Positions 36,421 to 48,856 of a DNA stretch of 64,000 nucleotides are shown here, in pieces (position 1 is the stretch's first letter; each line of letters opens with the position of its first letter). The DNA is from Drosophila miranda (taxonomy: Eukaryota; Arthropoda; Insecta; Diptera; Drosophilidae): the NCBI RefSeq assembly GCF_003369915.1, contig NC_046676.1:21620001-21684000 (forward strand). Direction: 5' to 3'. The translations under genes and the position numbers were made by a program. The notes beneath the pieces were generated by a model. The model was not told the origin of the DNA. It saw only the letters and a list, made by a program, of their open reading frames with translations, and ran no database searches.

Positions 36421-37274
36421 TGTGTGCACGGCAAGAGAGAGGAATTTGGTATTCATAGCGGATGAGCGAATCTTTTGTTTCGCTTGTCCGCAAGCAGGCG
36501 GACGCCCCAGAGCGAGCGAGACGTGAGGTGCCCCCTTAATAATGCGACTTTATCGGCTTCATCAAGTATGATATGGTATAATGCTGCCCAGCAGTACGGA
36601 GTACGAAGTACGGACGGACCCAGGAGTAAGGAGTAAGGAAGAGAGTACAGGATGGTAGGGTGGTTGGTTGCTTTCACCAACTCCTATTATGTACATACAT
36701 ATGTACATGGATGCCAGCCATAGCCATGTACATACTTGTTCACGGGGGTACATAGTAGTAGTGGGTATAGCATTTATCGATCGATGCTTGCCCAGCGAAT
36801 TATTTGCTCTTTTATGAAGTCTTAATATAATGCAGCACGTTTAACGGCCTCACACTTGCCACACCACACCACACCACCCACCAGCGTTGGGTGGGCACGG
36901 GTGGAGGGGGATTCGCATTACCATTTTCCAGGCAGTATATCTATGATAATGGAGCACGATTTCGGGGGGCGGGGGCGGCGGGTCGGAACTTAATTTGAAA
37001 AGTTTCTCGGTTTCAGTTTCGTTGGGAAAAACATTTATTATGATGATATAATCATCCAGAGAGGAGGCAACTGTACATACACTTTGCTGGTGGAGAGGGG
37101 GGGGGGGGGCAGGGGTAGTGGGGTGTCATATGGGAGGGGAGTAGTAGGGGCCTTGCGCAAGCGACATCGGTCATCGATTTACCTGCCGCGGCTCACAAGG
37201 GGTTAAGCTTGTGGCTTAGCGTTAAGCTCCGTCCGGTTGAGCGCAAAAAATAACCCAATTCCGTTAGTCCGTTA

Positions 37275-37935
37275 ATGATCCTGCTGCCTGTGTGTGTCCC
37301 TTAATCTTAATCCCTTCGACATCTCATTATTATGTGTGTTTTATGACTTTCTAATGAAATTGCCAAATGGGATCGGTTTAGGGATCGGGGACAGGGATAG
37401 GGATATAGGGATCTCTTGAGCATGCCCTAAAGCCCTTGGCTTTGGTCGGGTTCCAAGTCAAGCCCTCGGGCTAATCCTGGCTAAAACAAACAAACAAATA
37501 AACAAACCAGCGAAAGCGTTGACTGTGGAAACTCCTGAGGCCGGGAGACAACCCTTGGTCGCAAGGGTCCGTCTTCCGCCTAACTCCGATTCAATTGAGG
37601 CGAAAGTAGAGCAATCTCCAGGGTTAGGCCGCGCAGCATGTTACCAAATTCCAGTTGATTGTTCAAGATGCTGCAATAAAATCTAACTCGTCGGTCGGCA
37701 ACGGCAACGGCAACGGCATCCACATGAGGCAAGGCAAGAAGTGGCAAAGGAGGAAAGTGAAACCAAAACTGCGACTCGACTGGAAATATGAAAATTGACT
37801 AATAATCTTGCGGATGGCAAACGGATTAACACAGAGCAGCGAGCACACAGGGAACCGTCAAGGAACCGTCAAAGAACCTCATCTCGCGAAACGGAACCCT
37901 GGTCCTTGCCCATTGTTATGCATTCCATTCCCGAG
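37275..37935. promoter_or_regulatory. eve stripe 2 enhancer
   Basis: The reverse complement lines up with the D. melanogaster minimal stripe 2 element from end to end. Matching landmarks include CTTAATCCCTTCGACATC (37306-37323), CATTATTATGTGTG, GTTTTATGACTTTCTAATG, the (AAAC)n run near 37484, GGCTAATCC (37470-37477), GGCAAACGGATTAACAC (37816-37832) and CCCATTGTTATGCA (37908-37921). Bicoid-type sites are TAATCT (37302), TAATCC (37308 and 37472) and GGATTA (37823). The element lies 1.2-1.9 kb upstream of the eve start, as in D. melanogaster. Confidence 0.9.
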
Positions 37936-39339
37936 TAATGCATCCTTCCTGCAATGCTCTACTGCTCTACTGCTCTACTGCCCTGTCCATTGCGAGTTAG
38001 TTAAAATTATTGGGTTATATTGCGCCGCAATTTGCATTAGCATTAACTCGCCAGAGGCTCTACCTGGAGCGATCTCCTCTCTGGGCCGCACTGGAAAAGG
38101 CCCAGTGCAAGCCTTCCCGACACGACCCGACCCGTCCAGAACAGAACAGAACCCTACCCACAACCTTGCCTATTGTGCCACCATTGTCTTTGACTCTGTG
38201 TGTCCGCGAGAGTGTCCCTTTTTGGATTGGGTTGAGTTGAGTTGCAACTTCAACCAGCCCAGCCATGGCTTCAGGGCGACACTGCGGCAGCGACAGTAAA
38301 TACCCTTTATGGCAGACCTTTCACCAGGCGAAAGTGTCGATCTGTTGCACTGTCGAGGATCAGTACCTGCCCCTGTCCATTGCAATCCCTTGGCCATTGT
38401 CCGGCCTCAACACTCCATCCAAGAACACTTTCTGGCCTTTCGCTGCGAAATAAATACCGGGAAGCCGAAGACGAAGCCTCTAGCGATCCTCCCGTTGTTG
38501 CTGCTTTATTGCACATTTTGCACGCACAAAGCGCCGATCCGATCTCGCTGATTATGTCCGTCATCATGGGAAGTAAATGGCGAATACTGGACGGAGGGCT
38601 GGGCCTCTATCTTTATTCCCTTCCCTTACAGAAAGTGGGAGACGAGACAAGACGGGTAACAGAATTGGCAAAGGAAAGGCCTAGACACTGTGCAAAAATT
38701 GGCCATGCCATAAAAATGCCGAGCAAATTGTACTGCGATGATATCCGCCATAAAATAATGACTATTATCATTATTATTTTTTATACAATACGGAAAGCAT
38801 TCGCAAACAAAGCTGTGCGAATCTTAATAATGGCCGAAAAGCCCCTGCTTAAGATTGTTTCCGATTTGATTTCAATCTTAATCTGAAGATAAATGTACTG
38901 TTTTACCTTCTTAGATCTTCTATCATATGTATGCACATAGTATGTTTAAGACTGTAAGATCATCGAACATTTGGCAAATGGAATGCTGCTAAATTGTTTG
39001 AGATTATTGTTTTTGTATGAATTCCATCACCAAGTTTACTTGATTATATTGCATGATTGCAGACTTTCCTCCACTTTAACACAAGACTCCACCCTGGACA
39101 GGGCCATGTATCCCATCCCCCGGGGGACAGAGAGTCAGACAATCAGTTCCAACCCCAAGGCGAACTATGTAAAAACTCAATACCATGAAAACACACACAG
39201 TTTTCCAATAATGGACAATTTCAGAGCAAATGGAAAAACAAATTCAAATAATTTATGCTAGGCCCGGCCGAAGGAACAGCCTCATAAAAATATGAATGCC
39301 GTAGCGGAAAAGAACAGAAAACACAGAGAAAAGAACATA

Positions 39340-39845
39340 TCTTAAAAATGAGAGCACTGAATGCGGACGTGAATGTGAGTTATGGCCACAATTAACAGGT
39401 AACTAGAACGCTCTAACCTTGTGGAAGACCGTAGTTTTTCCAGGAGCACAATAAAAACCCGTGAAGAATTAAAAAATTAGAGCAGTTTGCTGCGTTCGGG
39501 GAAAAAAACTAGCGCAGCGAAAAAAGCGCACAAAGGGAACAAAAAACTTGATCTACTTTCCTAATACAGACATACAGACATCCTCCGAGGGCCGGTCGAG
39601 GTCCCAGCGCTACAGGATACGCGCCCATTCCGCGAACTAGATCACCCGAGTGCCCATAAAAATCTGCATATACCATACCATAATTCCAGTCCGGAGTTTG
39701 TTTTGCGGCAAAACAATGGGAGTGGAAATGAAAATGGAAATGGAAATGGACCATAAACAATAAAGCATAAGGAGAGCAGGGCAGGGCACAAAAATTAGAA
39801 CAAAAAACTGATCTAGTTTTCTAATGCAGCGAGGTCGTCGTCGTC
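39340..39845. promoter_or_regulatory. eve stripe 3+7 enhancer
   Basis: The reverse complement matches the D. melanogaster 500-bp stripe 3+7 element along its length: the block with AACTAGCGCAGCGAAAAAAG (39508-39527), the CATAAAAATCTGCATATACC segment (39655-39674) and the end AAAACTGATCTAGTTTTCTAAT (39803-39824). TTCGGGGAA (39495-39503) is a Stat92E site, the activator input of this enhancer. Several CATAAAAA/A6 runs are Hunchback-type sites. It lies 3.3-3.8 kb upstream, the same distance as in D. melanogaster. Confidence 0.9.
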
Positions 39846-40049
39846 GTCGTCGTCGTCCTGCCATGGCCAGGATGCATCCTCGGGAGCAGCATCCTCATCG
39901 CCGGTCGCCGTTGTTCTGCGGTCGTCGCGCTCTCAGTTCCGGCGAAGGTGCACCAATAAAAAGGCGCGTCCCGAGACTCTACCTAGTTTTTTCGGTCCAA
40001 TTTTTAGTGGAAATTCGAGCGCGTAATAAACTGTAGTCCAGGTCCCTTC

Positions 40050-41700
40050 TGGAACAACGACTAACTGCCGTAATTAGGATGTTTGTAGGGCAGCACCGAG
40101 GATCGCTGCCAGGTCGGAGCATAGGCCGTGGAAAAAAGTGACAATGGACAATGGAAAAAACTCATAAAAAGAGCAACAAAGTGGTCTACAAAAAAAAAAT
40201 TGGCTCGCTTTTTGTCGAGTGTCGTGTCGGGAACAAAAAGAGGCCACAAAAAGTGTCCACGAGCCCGGGGCTCACAATTGAGTCAAATAATTAGGTTTGG
40301 CCAGAGGATTGTTCCCTCTTTGTGTGGGCAAAATGATTAGCGGTTTCTTTTTTAGGATCTTATGGCATGTCTCTGGTTTTAGGAAATGGGAAACTGGAGT
40401 ACAATCATCAATGGATGGCCAGACATCGAAGGAAAGCCAGTAGAGTGGGGATTGAAAATGAAGATGGGGCTGAGGCTGGCCTCCCATTGGGGTGGCCAAT
40501 CAATCGGACTCGTTTACTATAAGTACAGAGCACTACGGTGGGCGACCAATCCCGTTTCAACTGTGACGAATGCATCTTTTGGCAGGAGGAGAGCAGGAGA
40601 GTACCAGCCAACGGAGAGATTCGCCAACAAACACTGCTGGAAAGCCGCAGACTGCAGAAAATAGAAACCAGAGGACACATACACACAGAACACAGAGTGC
40701 CAAGAGTCGGTAGCAGTAGTCCACCGCATTGACGAATCACATCAAAGTGGAACACATAGCTAGAACACACTCTAGCTCAGGGTCAGGCAACGGCATCCTG
40801 CTAACAGACATGTCAAATCACGGGAAAACAACGACGACAGGACACAGTGCCGCCAAAGGAGCGCTGCCAGAAGATACACATAGATGCAAAAGGACAAGGA
40901 GATGCCGTGCCGAGAACGAGACCCAAAAGCAGCATCGACTTACCGCAGCAAATTCGCGCTGGCTGTGCGAGAACAGCGGGGAACACCATAATATTTTGGT
41001 TGCAACGGACATGGACTTGGACTCGGAGGAGCGTAGAGGAGAATCTGAGCAATGCAAACATTTTCAATGGAATCCGAGTCCTGCACAGCTAGCATCTTTA
41101 TTGATGAGCAATTAGCCACGGTGAGTGGCGGTTTTCGAGTGAGCTACAGGACTCTGGCTACTCGCAGGACTCTGCGACTGGGACTCCGATTCGAATTTGG
41201 ACTCTGCTCTGCAGGAGCAAACCCACAGCTTCAGTGGCGGCGTCGAGCAATCTTTTAGAGTCTGTTTCTGTTTCTTTTGCTGTTTCCTGGTTTTGGCGTA
41301 AATTTGTGAAAATTGAGTCGTTCCGGTCGGGGCAGTGCCCGTTTTTGGGAGGTACTTCTGTAGCAATTTTATTTGTATCGTAGGTGTTGTATTTGTCAAC
41401 ATTTAGCCAGGACTAGGCCCAGATCCGATCCTTCACAGACCAGAACGGAGTGGAACGGACATGGGCGGTACAGGCAGGTCGGTGGCAGTGGATTAGACGA
41501 ATTGTGGGCACGGATTTGAAATGCCTACTGCAGCACTAATTGGGCTTCACTCTGCATGGTCGATAGTGAGGGAAACAGAGAAGTGGGAGAGGCAAAAGGC
41601 GTTTATCTGCGCTGAGGATGTGCTAATTTTTTACTCAACAGATCGCATAAATGAGATGGGGTCGAAATAATCAGTACCACGAGGAGGGTACTGTATTACG
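40050..41700. other. Far-upstream eve region, possibly the late (autoregulatory) element
   Basis: No gene is recognisable. Scattered TAATTA/TAATTG cores, which homeodomain proteins can bind, occur for example at 40071, 40286 and 41536. In D. melanogaster the late element of eve occupies this interval upstream of stripe 3+7. The call is by position only. Confidence 0.35.
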
Positions 41701-41925
41701 AGTAGAATTACTTTAATTACATATATACAATACAAATCAATTCATAGGGATAGGATTTTGAATTGTTTTACTATAAATACATCAATTAACATACAATGAC
41801 CCCTAACAAAAAAAATTACACGAAATATTAAAATTTAAAATAAATATTAAATTCAAATAATAATGTAACATCCAATGTATTTGCTACATTCCATGTCCTT
41901 GTGCACTCTATTTTACACGCCTCGA

Positions 41926-42110
41926 AGGTATGCAACACTTTTCCTCACTCAATAACGTAATGTAATATTCTAACGTTGTTAGGCCAACGATTTCACAGCA
42001 GTGACCCTGCGACAGCAGTTACACCTTTTCGGTATTTTTGAGGTCAAAATTGAACCGAAGGTATATTTACAGTATATCGGTATAAATGGTATATTTTGTC
42101 AATTTCATTT
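41926..42110. promoter_or_regulatory. Nhomie-like boundary (insulator) element upstream of eve
   Basis: AGGTATGCAACACTT (41926-41940), a reverse-complement Su(Hw) consensus, is followed by CTCAATAACGTAA (41947-41959). This pair is the inverted copy of the block at 26001-26050. Beyond it come CAGTGACCC (near 42000) and repeated motif-6-like sequences CGGTATTTTT and GGTATATTT (42030-42105). Its location at the far upstream edge of the eve domain, before the WDR89-like gene, matches Nhomie. Confidence 0.6.
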
Positions 42111-42504
42111 ATATGAAATTTCATTTTCAACGTTATTCCAATAAAAGCAAATATTTAGAATAAGCCAGTCAAGTAGAAAATTGATTCATCAATCGTATAA
42201 AATTATGTGGGCATAGCTGAGTATTCTATTTAGCTGGGAATATTCGACGGAAGATAAAAAACGAGGAATATGATACATTTTCAGTATTTTTTTTTAGAGT
42301 GAGACCGCATATTTTATTGGCACTTGCTCTCTATTTTGTGATGGGATATCCTCTCTTCGTGGAGGGATTTTTCCCCGCAACAATGTCCTTTTTCCCCTCA
42401 ACAATGTCCCTTACATTCCATACTCACTTACGTTTTATGTTGCTGGCAACATGAATTTGTATGGGCCAGACTCATGTGCCGTGAAATCGTTCCATAACAT
42501 TGCG

Positions 42505-43000
42505 CGGATTGAGCAACATTTTGCATACCCTGGAAAATGGATGTTATAGAACTGAGAAAATATTTGTCATCTAATGCACCAATATAGGCCAAATCTATTC
42601 AGTCTCTCTTTTAAAGGTATTTCAACGATATTTTCAAGGTTTTGGTCTTCTTACAGAAACCAAGAATGGGTATCGGGATCGAGATATATTTACAAGACCC
42701 GGATTGAGCAACAATTTGCATACCCTGGAAAATGGATGTTATAGAACTGAGAAAATGTTTGTCATCTAATGCACCAATATAGGCCAATTCTATTCAGTCT
42801 CTGTTTTAAAGGTATTTCAACGATATTTTCAAGGTTTTGGTCTTCTTACAGAAACCAAGAATGGGTATCGGGATCGAGATATGTATATTTACAAGACCCG
42901 GATTGAGCAACATTTTGCATACCCTGGGGAAATGGATGTTATAGAACTGAGAAAATGTTTGTCATCTAATGCACCAATAAAGGCCAAAACTAGTCCAAAA
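42505..43000 (+). repeat. Tandem repeat, unit about 195 bp, 2.5 copies
   Basis: CGGATTGAGCAACA begins at 42505, 42700 and 42899, each followed by TTTGCATACCCTGG and a long near-identical stretch (GTCATCTAATGCACCAATA and so on). The first two units are nearly complete and the third breaks off after about 100 bases. Units differ by a few substitutions and small indels, so the duplication is fairly recent. Confidence 0.9.
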
Positions 43001-43055
43001 CAACATCTGTTGGAACTCTCCATTATTTAAAAACATATAATGTGTACTGTTATAT

Positions 43056-44395
43056 TTAATACGGCGTCTTTTTGTGGGATTTTATCTTGGTTTTCAGCTT
43101 GCCACTGTTGCTCACGTTTCCAGTGGCATCCTGCGTCCAAACGCTAACAATGCCGCTCTCGCCGCCCGTCACCAGCAGCTGGCGCTTGGCATCGAATAGA
43201 CTGTCCCGAACGATTTGCTTATTACCAGCGAAATTGGCCAATGGTTCGAGCTTTTCTTTGGATAGGACGCTCACAGAGCGCAGGATCTCTCTGCAAGGAT
43301 AGTTATCAGAAGAGGGAACACAAATTGAAGCATTAAGACTCACCCGCGATTGTAGTTAGTGCCTGCCAAAAGGAACACGCCATTGTCCTCCAGATTATGG
43401 GCATTTATCAAGTTGAAATTACCCGCATTCTTGCGTCGAATAGCCTCAGTGATATCGGACCGTTCAAACGAAGCCACCTCGTCGCCTTCCTCGCACTCGT
43501 AGCTCTTAAAATCATTGGTATGGGTAATACACGAGATGATGTCCTTGTCGTAGACGTTACGATGCCAGTTCAGTCGGTGCACACTACTCTCCGTATTGAT
43601 CGTGATCTGCAGGGCCTCGTCCTCGTCGGTCTGTTTGATGTCAAACAAATTGATGAGGCCATCGGTGCCTCCGGTGCAGAGCATATCTGGATTTCGATCG
43701 TGGAAGCGCACTGAGGTCACATCATCCTGGTGGCTCTCGTAGAAGCCACCCAGTTGCTTGCGCTCTCTCACATCGAAGAACAGTAGATGGACACTGCCGA
43801 TGTATTGCTCCGTGCCGCAGCAAATAATTCTGCTATTGGCATTCCGATCAAAGCATGTTAGGGATTTGGGCACCTGTGGGAATTGTGCCTCTGGATCGCT
43901 TTGGTACTCGAATCTGGCCTGCTCGCCTGAGGTGCGTAGGTCAAAGAGACGCACCATTCCATCAGTGGTGCCCACAAGTAGGGCATCGGAGCCCTCATCG
44001 AGGAACTGCACTCCACAGATGGTAGCGCCCGTTTCGGTCTTTTCTTTGGCGGGTACATCTTGCAGGGTTTTCAGTCCTCCGGCCGTCTCCAGATCGTAGA
44101 TGTGAACGGCTGTGCTGGACAGACCGGCAGCTATCCGGGTGAATCTGTGGTCTGCACCTAGACTCAGTACATAGTCCCGCTTCAGCGAAACCACCGATTC
44201 ATCTTGCGGCTTGTACTGCAGCCGGAAATTGGCGGCAAGCTCTTGAATGCTACAGGTGTCCTCGTCTTTGATGTCTGCTTCGTCCTCGGAGCTGGGCAGG
44301 TCCTTGGTGACTGCTTCTGTAACACCAGGATAGTTAATAGTCAGTTGATTAGTTCATTATCGCTCACCTTCCAAATATTTGTCAAAATCAGTCAT
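43056..44395 (-). CDS. WD40-repeat protein, WDR89-like (probable CG12134)
   Basis: Three coding exons, 44395-44368, 44316-43344 and 43290-43056, give 411 residues through introns of 51 and 53 bp. An acidic N-terminus (MTDFDKYLEEAV) precedes WD40 repeats covering the rest, for example VRLFDLRTSGEQARF, SVHLLFFDVRERKQLGGF, VRFHDRNPDMLCTGGTDGLINLFDI and LFDAKRQLLVTGGESGIVSVW. The order and spacing fit a seven-bladed propeller of the WDR89 type, a scaffold with no known enzymatic activity. The gene directly upstream of eve in D. melanogaster is CG12134, as I recall; the identity of this one is inferred from place. Confidence 0.85.
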
Positions 44396-45227
44396 TTTTG
44401 TTGTTCACACGTGCTGGCTGGCCTCAGAGTTGGCAAACTAGCTTTTTCGCAAACTACTGTTGGCTGGAAAATATAGCTTTGAAGATTTGATAGCTTTTCG
44501 GATATCTATCTATTATGTAAAATAGTTTTTCTCAGATTCATGGGATTTCATTATCTTCAGATACTGAAACTGAACATTTTTAAGAGTTTTTTGTTAAGTT
44601 CCTTAGCTAGTTTAGAGCCAAATCAGAAACCGTCAGCACTCCCTATGCTCCCTTCTTCTTCCACCGCAAACATTTGCCATTCACCACGACCAAGCAACAC
44701 CAAAGGGCGGAGAAAGTCAACAATTTGAAAAAGATCATGGCAACAGTGCCATGCACCGCCTCCACATTGGAGTCATTGGAGATGATGATACAATTGTGGC
44801 GGTGTCGAAATTATTTCTATAAAATGTAATTTAAGCACCCAGTAAATACCGTTTAATATCGCAATGAAGTTTTATTTATACAAAGGTGAATTTTGCAAGA
44901 AGCCATTCCAAGTAGGTGGTTGCCATAAGTAATTTTTGTAGTAAATGTTCCTAAATATCTGTCGTTTCTTTTTCGCTGAGGTTTCCTGATTGCTTTTCTT
45001 GACTTGACTTGACTCGACCGTATGCTAGTATATCTATATGTATGTCTCTCTCGCTGTGTCTACCGACGATCTATATGTTTTGTGGGGTCATATAAATAAC
45101 CAACAAAGTTTTTTTAATTCCTGCGCACTTTCTATAACACCAAGAACTCTTCAACAAGCAACTATGTATTGAATAATTAGATATATGCAGGAGGGGGTAA
45201 CTATATATATACTCGAATATCGCCTAT
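44396..45227. other. Gap between WDR89-like and Adam genes
   Basis: It holds the promoter of the WDR89-like gene on the left and the 3' UTR of Adam on the right. TTTATT at 44871-44876 (AATAAA on the minus strand) probably ends Adam. No coding exon is seen. Confidence 0.6.
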
Positions 45228-46518
45228 TCACATGAAGTCATCGTAATCTTCGGAAAAATCATTGCCATACTTTTTGTAATCATCAATATCCTGCAAGCAA
45301 AAAGGGTAATCAAATTAATGACGTTTTCTGTGCCGTCGATTGGGCGTGGACCTACATCGCTCTCTGTGCGAAGCGTGGCCTTTCCCTTGCTCTTGCCGGC
45401 TGCTTTCTTGGCAATGGCCTTTTCCATTTTGAGTTTTTCCGAGTGCAAGACTTCCACGCTCATCTTGACCTTCTTAATGTCAGCGGCGCTCACTTGATAA
45501 GGGGGAATGGAATTCGTGTTATCATTTCGTCGATCTGAAGTCTCAGAAAATCAGATCACTCACGGTGTATGCATAGACCGCGCACTAGGTCTTCGACGAA
45601 TTGTGGGAATTCCGCAGACTCGCGATACTGGCCGACCTTCCAGCTGAGCGCAGAACCGAACTCCTTGAACTCCTCCTTGGTCTCCGGGTTGAAGGAGTCT
45701 AGGCCGTTGCCGTTTGTTTCTGCACGCGTCACTCCGAATGTGTCCAGGGCGTGGTTCAAATCGGAGTCTTCCTGGATCTTTTGCAACCGCAGCTTCTCGG
45801 CCAATTTCTCCTCGGGTGTGAGGCTGGCCAGCCGTTTCGCTTCCTTCTCCTCTTCAAGCCGCTGTTGCCAGGGGAAGAATTTTATTATCTTGTTTAAAAT
45901 TTAAGATAAACCGAATCTTGCTTACCGCTTGTTCTTCTAGTTTGGCTTTCAGCGCTTTGCTTGGCTTGGTTTTGACTGGCACATCTGTTATTGTGGGCTT
46001 CTCGTTCTCCTCGTCCTTCTTCTCCTCCTCATCTTCCCAGCTCTCCTACAGCCGCAGAGAGAAACAGTCAAATGGTGAGTAATCAAAAACTGTACACGTG
46101 TTCAGGCCACAATGAAAGTGAAAACTGATGAACAAAAGCCAGAGTGCACGAAAACAAGTTTAAGTTGTTGCTTTCGCTGGCGTTTTTGTTGTTGTTCTGC
46201 AGCATATGCTGGAAGATTTGCTTGTCAAATGATTTACTTGGTATGCGCACCTTCACATCGTCGTCGTCGTCCTCCCCCTCCCACTTGTTTAGGGTGCTTG
46301 CTGCATTTTGAAGTATGATTTCACTGTCGGCTACAGATTCTGTGGTGCCACATCATGAGGGAAAGGAAATAAAAGAGAAATATGGACGGTTAGCGTTCCG
46401 CGTAGACGTAGATTGGCTAAAAATACGCATCCAAGGTTGGTTGCATGGCAGCGACCACGTTTATTGTCCACCAGCGACGCCCCCGCGTACCGCCCCACTC
46501 ACCCCAGTCGTCGGCCAT
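45228..46518 (-). CDS. eIF3j: Translation initiation factor eIF3 subunit j (Adam)
   Basis: Six coding exons (46518-46503, 46339-46251, 46045-45926, 45861-45564, 45492-45356, 45290-45228) join in frame to 240 residues. The 16-base first exon encodes MADDW and is found only from the splice phase. An acidic N-terminus ([21 protein letters not shown]) is followed by a Lys/Glu-rich coiled region ([20 protein letters not shown]). The eIF3j core [19 protein letters not shown] then [20 protein letters not shown] precedes the acidic end [11 protein letters not shown]. eIF3j binds the 40S decoding centre and takes part in scanning and recycling. The protein is known as Adam (CG12131) in D. melanogaster. 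Confidence 0.95.
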
Positions 46519-47726
46519 GGCTGTATGTTTGATGTGTGTTCAATTGGTGTTTGTGCTTTTGATGGTACAATATGTGTTCCACTAACTACGTCACCGTTCC
46601 AGCAGCGCTGCAATTACGGGAATTTAACAAATAAATCCAAAATCGAAATCAGCAAAGATCAGTGTGACCGCAGACATATTGGTAAGATATACGGTCTGAC
46701 CCTCAGAAATATACCGATTTCGGTATACCATCGCATTTTTAAAATATACTGACGAATTATTTGTATTCAAGTTCCATCATATTGCTCGATTTTGATATTC
46801 GGTTTAATATTATTCCTTTAATAGGGTCCTCAGGCCTAAACACATAATTTTATCCAGTTGATGAATCAAATTTCTGCAATATTGGTTAGGTATAAATACT
46901 CATTTTTATTTGATTGTGTGTAAATAAAACGTAAGTGAAATGGAAAGGGGACTCATGCTGCAAAAACCAATCAAATATACAGTCTCTTTCTTGCCTTTTT
47001 CCGACATTTTTGAAAAACTTAAGGGTTTTGATGGCACAAGATCAGCTTCGATGCTGATCACGAATTGTTATACGCCCTTAATATTAAATATAATAATAAT
47101 AATAGGCTATTTGATTTCTGATCTGCTAGTTTTTGTAGTTACTACTCGTGATAGTTCCACGATAGGCAGAACAGGGCTGAAATATTCTGAAAATAAAACC
47201 CAACTGAAACCATAACTCAACCTTTTGCCACCACTATGAAACTGAGTTTTGCCCAAAACTAAATAACCAAATAAATAGGGTATTAGAACGATATTATCAG
47301 GTTCAAACTTGAAAAACTTAGTTGTCCTGACAGCAAAACAGCCAGAATCCGTTGAAAGTAGGCGGTGTCTGCACTGTTTTTCAACACCTAAACTGGCTGC
47401 CACATCAGATTCTCGAAAAATGTCAAAAAATTAATAGTGAAGTGAAATAAACAATAGGAGAAGCGGCTGTGTGTGTTTCTCTTCATTTCAATGTAGTGGG
47501 CCTCCCTTGACTTGACCGCAACATCAGCACCCGACATCTTCGTTTCCTCTTTGCCGCAGCATTCGATCCGCCGCCGATAAAAGAATTCTGTGAATAATAT
47601 ACACACACACACATACGGTGAGATAAGTGGAATATCTTTCGACCCAGAACGATACAACAATATCCAACCATTCGAAGCCGCAGGAACGTGGCAGCAATTT
47701 AGAAACAAAACGAATCCGAATTCGAA
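46519..47726. promoter_or_regulatory. Divergent promoter region of Adam and the PRA1-family gene
   Basis: An M1BP-type CAGTGTGACCG (about 46660) is followed by GACCCTCAGAAATATACCG and several motif-6-like TATACCG/GGTATA sequences to 46735, a housekeeping-type core promoter. The rest (46750-47450) is AT-rich and without recognisable genes. A CA run at about 47601-47612 lies near the expected leader of the PRA1 gene. Confidence 0.55.
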
Positions 47727-48439
47727 ATGGCCCAAACAAACGTTAATATGGGCGGACACATGCAGGTGCCGCAAGAAGGTGGTGGCAGGTTCTCTTTCGA
47801 TCTGAATAGGTAAGACCCATCCTTTGCATACATGTATATCTTATAGTAGATTATAATTTTGTACCCTTTTACGAAGCCTGCCCAAACTCCAAAACTTGCC
47901 CTCTCCACTGGAGCTAATACAGTTGGTCCGCAGCGCGATGCGCCCCTGGTCAGTCTTCTTCAACGTTCACAACTTCAAGACGGCCGTCAGCATGCCGCGT
48001 TTGACCAGCCGCGTGAAGCGCAATCTCTCCTATTTCCAAAGCAATTACATATTCGTATTTGTTGTGCTGATGATCTACTGCCTGTGAGTATCATCGCGTG
48101 ATCGTATAAACTGTTGTTTAAACACTAACTGTGTCCCATTGTTACAGCATTACATCGCCGCTCATATTGCTGGTGTTGGCAGGTGCCGCCCTCCTATGCC
48201 ACAGGGTGCGTTCTCGCAATGTAAACATTACCGTGATGGGCACTCAAATGACGCCGCGTCAACAGCTCATTGCCGTTAACCTAGGGGCGACGCCCTTGCT
48301 CTTTCTGGTGGGTGCAGGCGCACTACTATTCTGGACACTGGGGGCCTCCTTTTTTGTCATAGCCTTTCACGCGATATTCTACAATATCGACGCTATTGTG
48401 ACGGAGGAAAATGAGGGCTTTCTAGCCGAAGTTGTCTGA
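47727..48439 (+). CDS. PRA1-family protein (prenylated Rab acceptor)
   Basis: Three coding exons, 47727-47809, 47877-48083 and 48148-48439, give 193 residues. The cytosolic N-terminal part includes LELIQLVRSAMRPWSVFFN and MPRLTSRVKRNLSYFQSNY, the PRA1 signature. Two long hydrophobic segments follow (YIFVFVVLMIYCLITSPLIL... and TPLLFLVGAGALLFWTLGASF), making a hairpin membrane domain. PRA1 proteins sit in the Golgi and endosomal membranes and help recycle prenylated Rab GTPases. An AATAAA lies at 48601-48606. The gene converges on Pal1, so the two 3' UTRs probably overlap. The D. melanogaster counterpart may be CG1418. Confidence 0.9.
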
Positions 48440-48856
48440 CCTCCAACCACAACTTGAATCTTGATAGAATCTTTCAAAGCAGAAGCAAAGAATTTGCCGC
48501 AAAGGGGCCTTATTAGTGGATAAACAGCAATATACGATACAAACACGTATTTATAACGAATTTTAGTTAAGTTTTCTTAGTCTAACCATCGTAGACTTAC
48601 AATAAAAACCAAACAAACACAGACGATTCGATGATGTTTCATAAGACTATATTCCCGTTTGGCAAATCAAAAGGATTGAGCGCAATCGCAATAGGAAAAT
48701 GCATTCAAATATATCAAATGATGTCGACAGGGAGAACAGAAGAACATATAAAAAGAGTGTGTACAACTAAGTGGAATCTTTGAGGTACAGGTAGTTAGAA
48801 CTAGAACTAGGCTAGGAATGATTTTTGAGTTAGATGTACATAAGTCTTGGTCCTGT

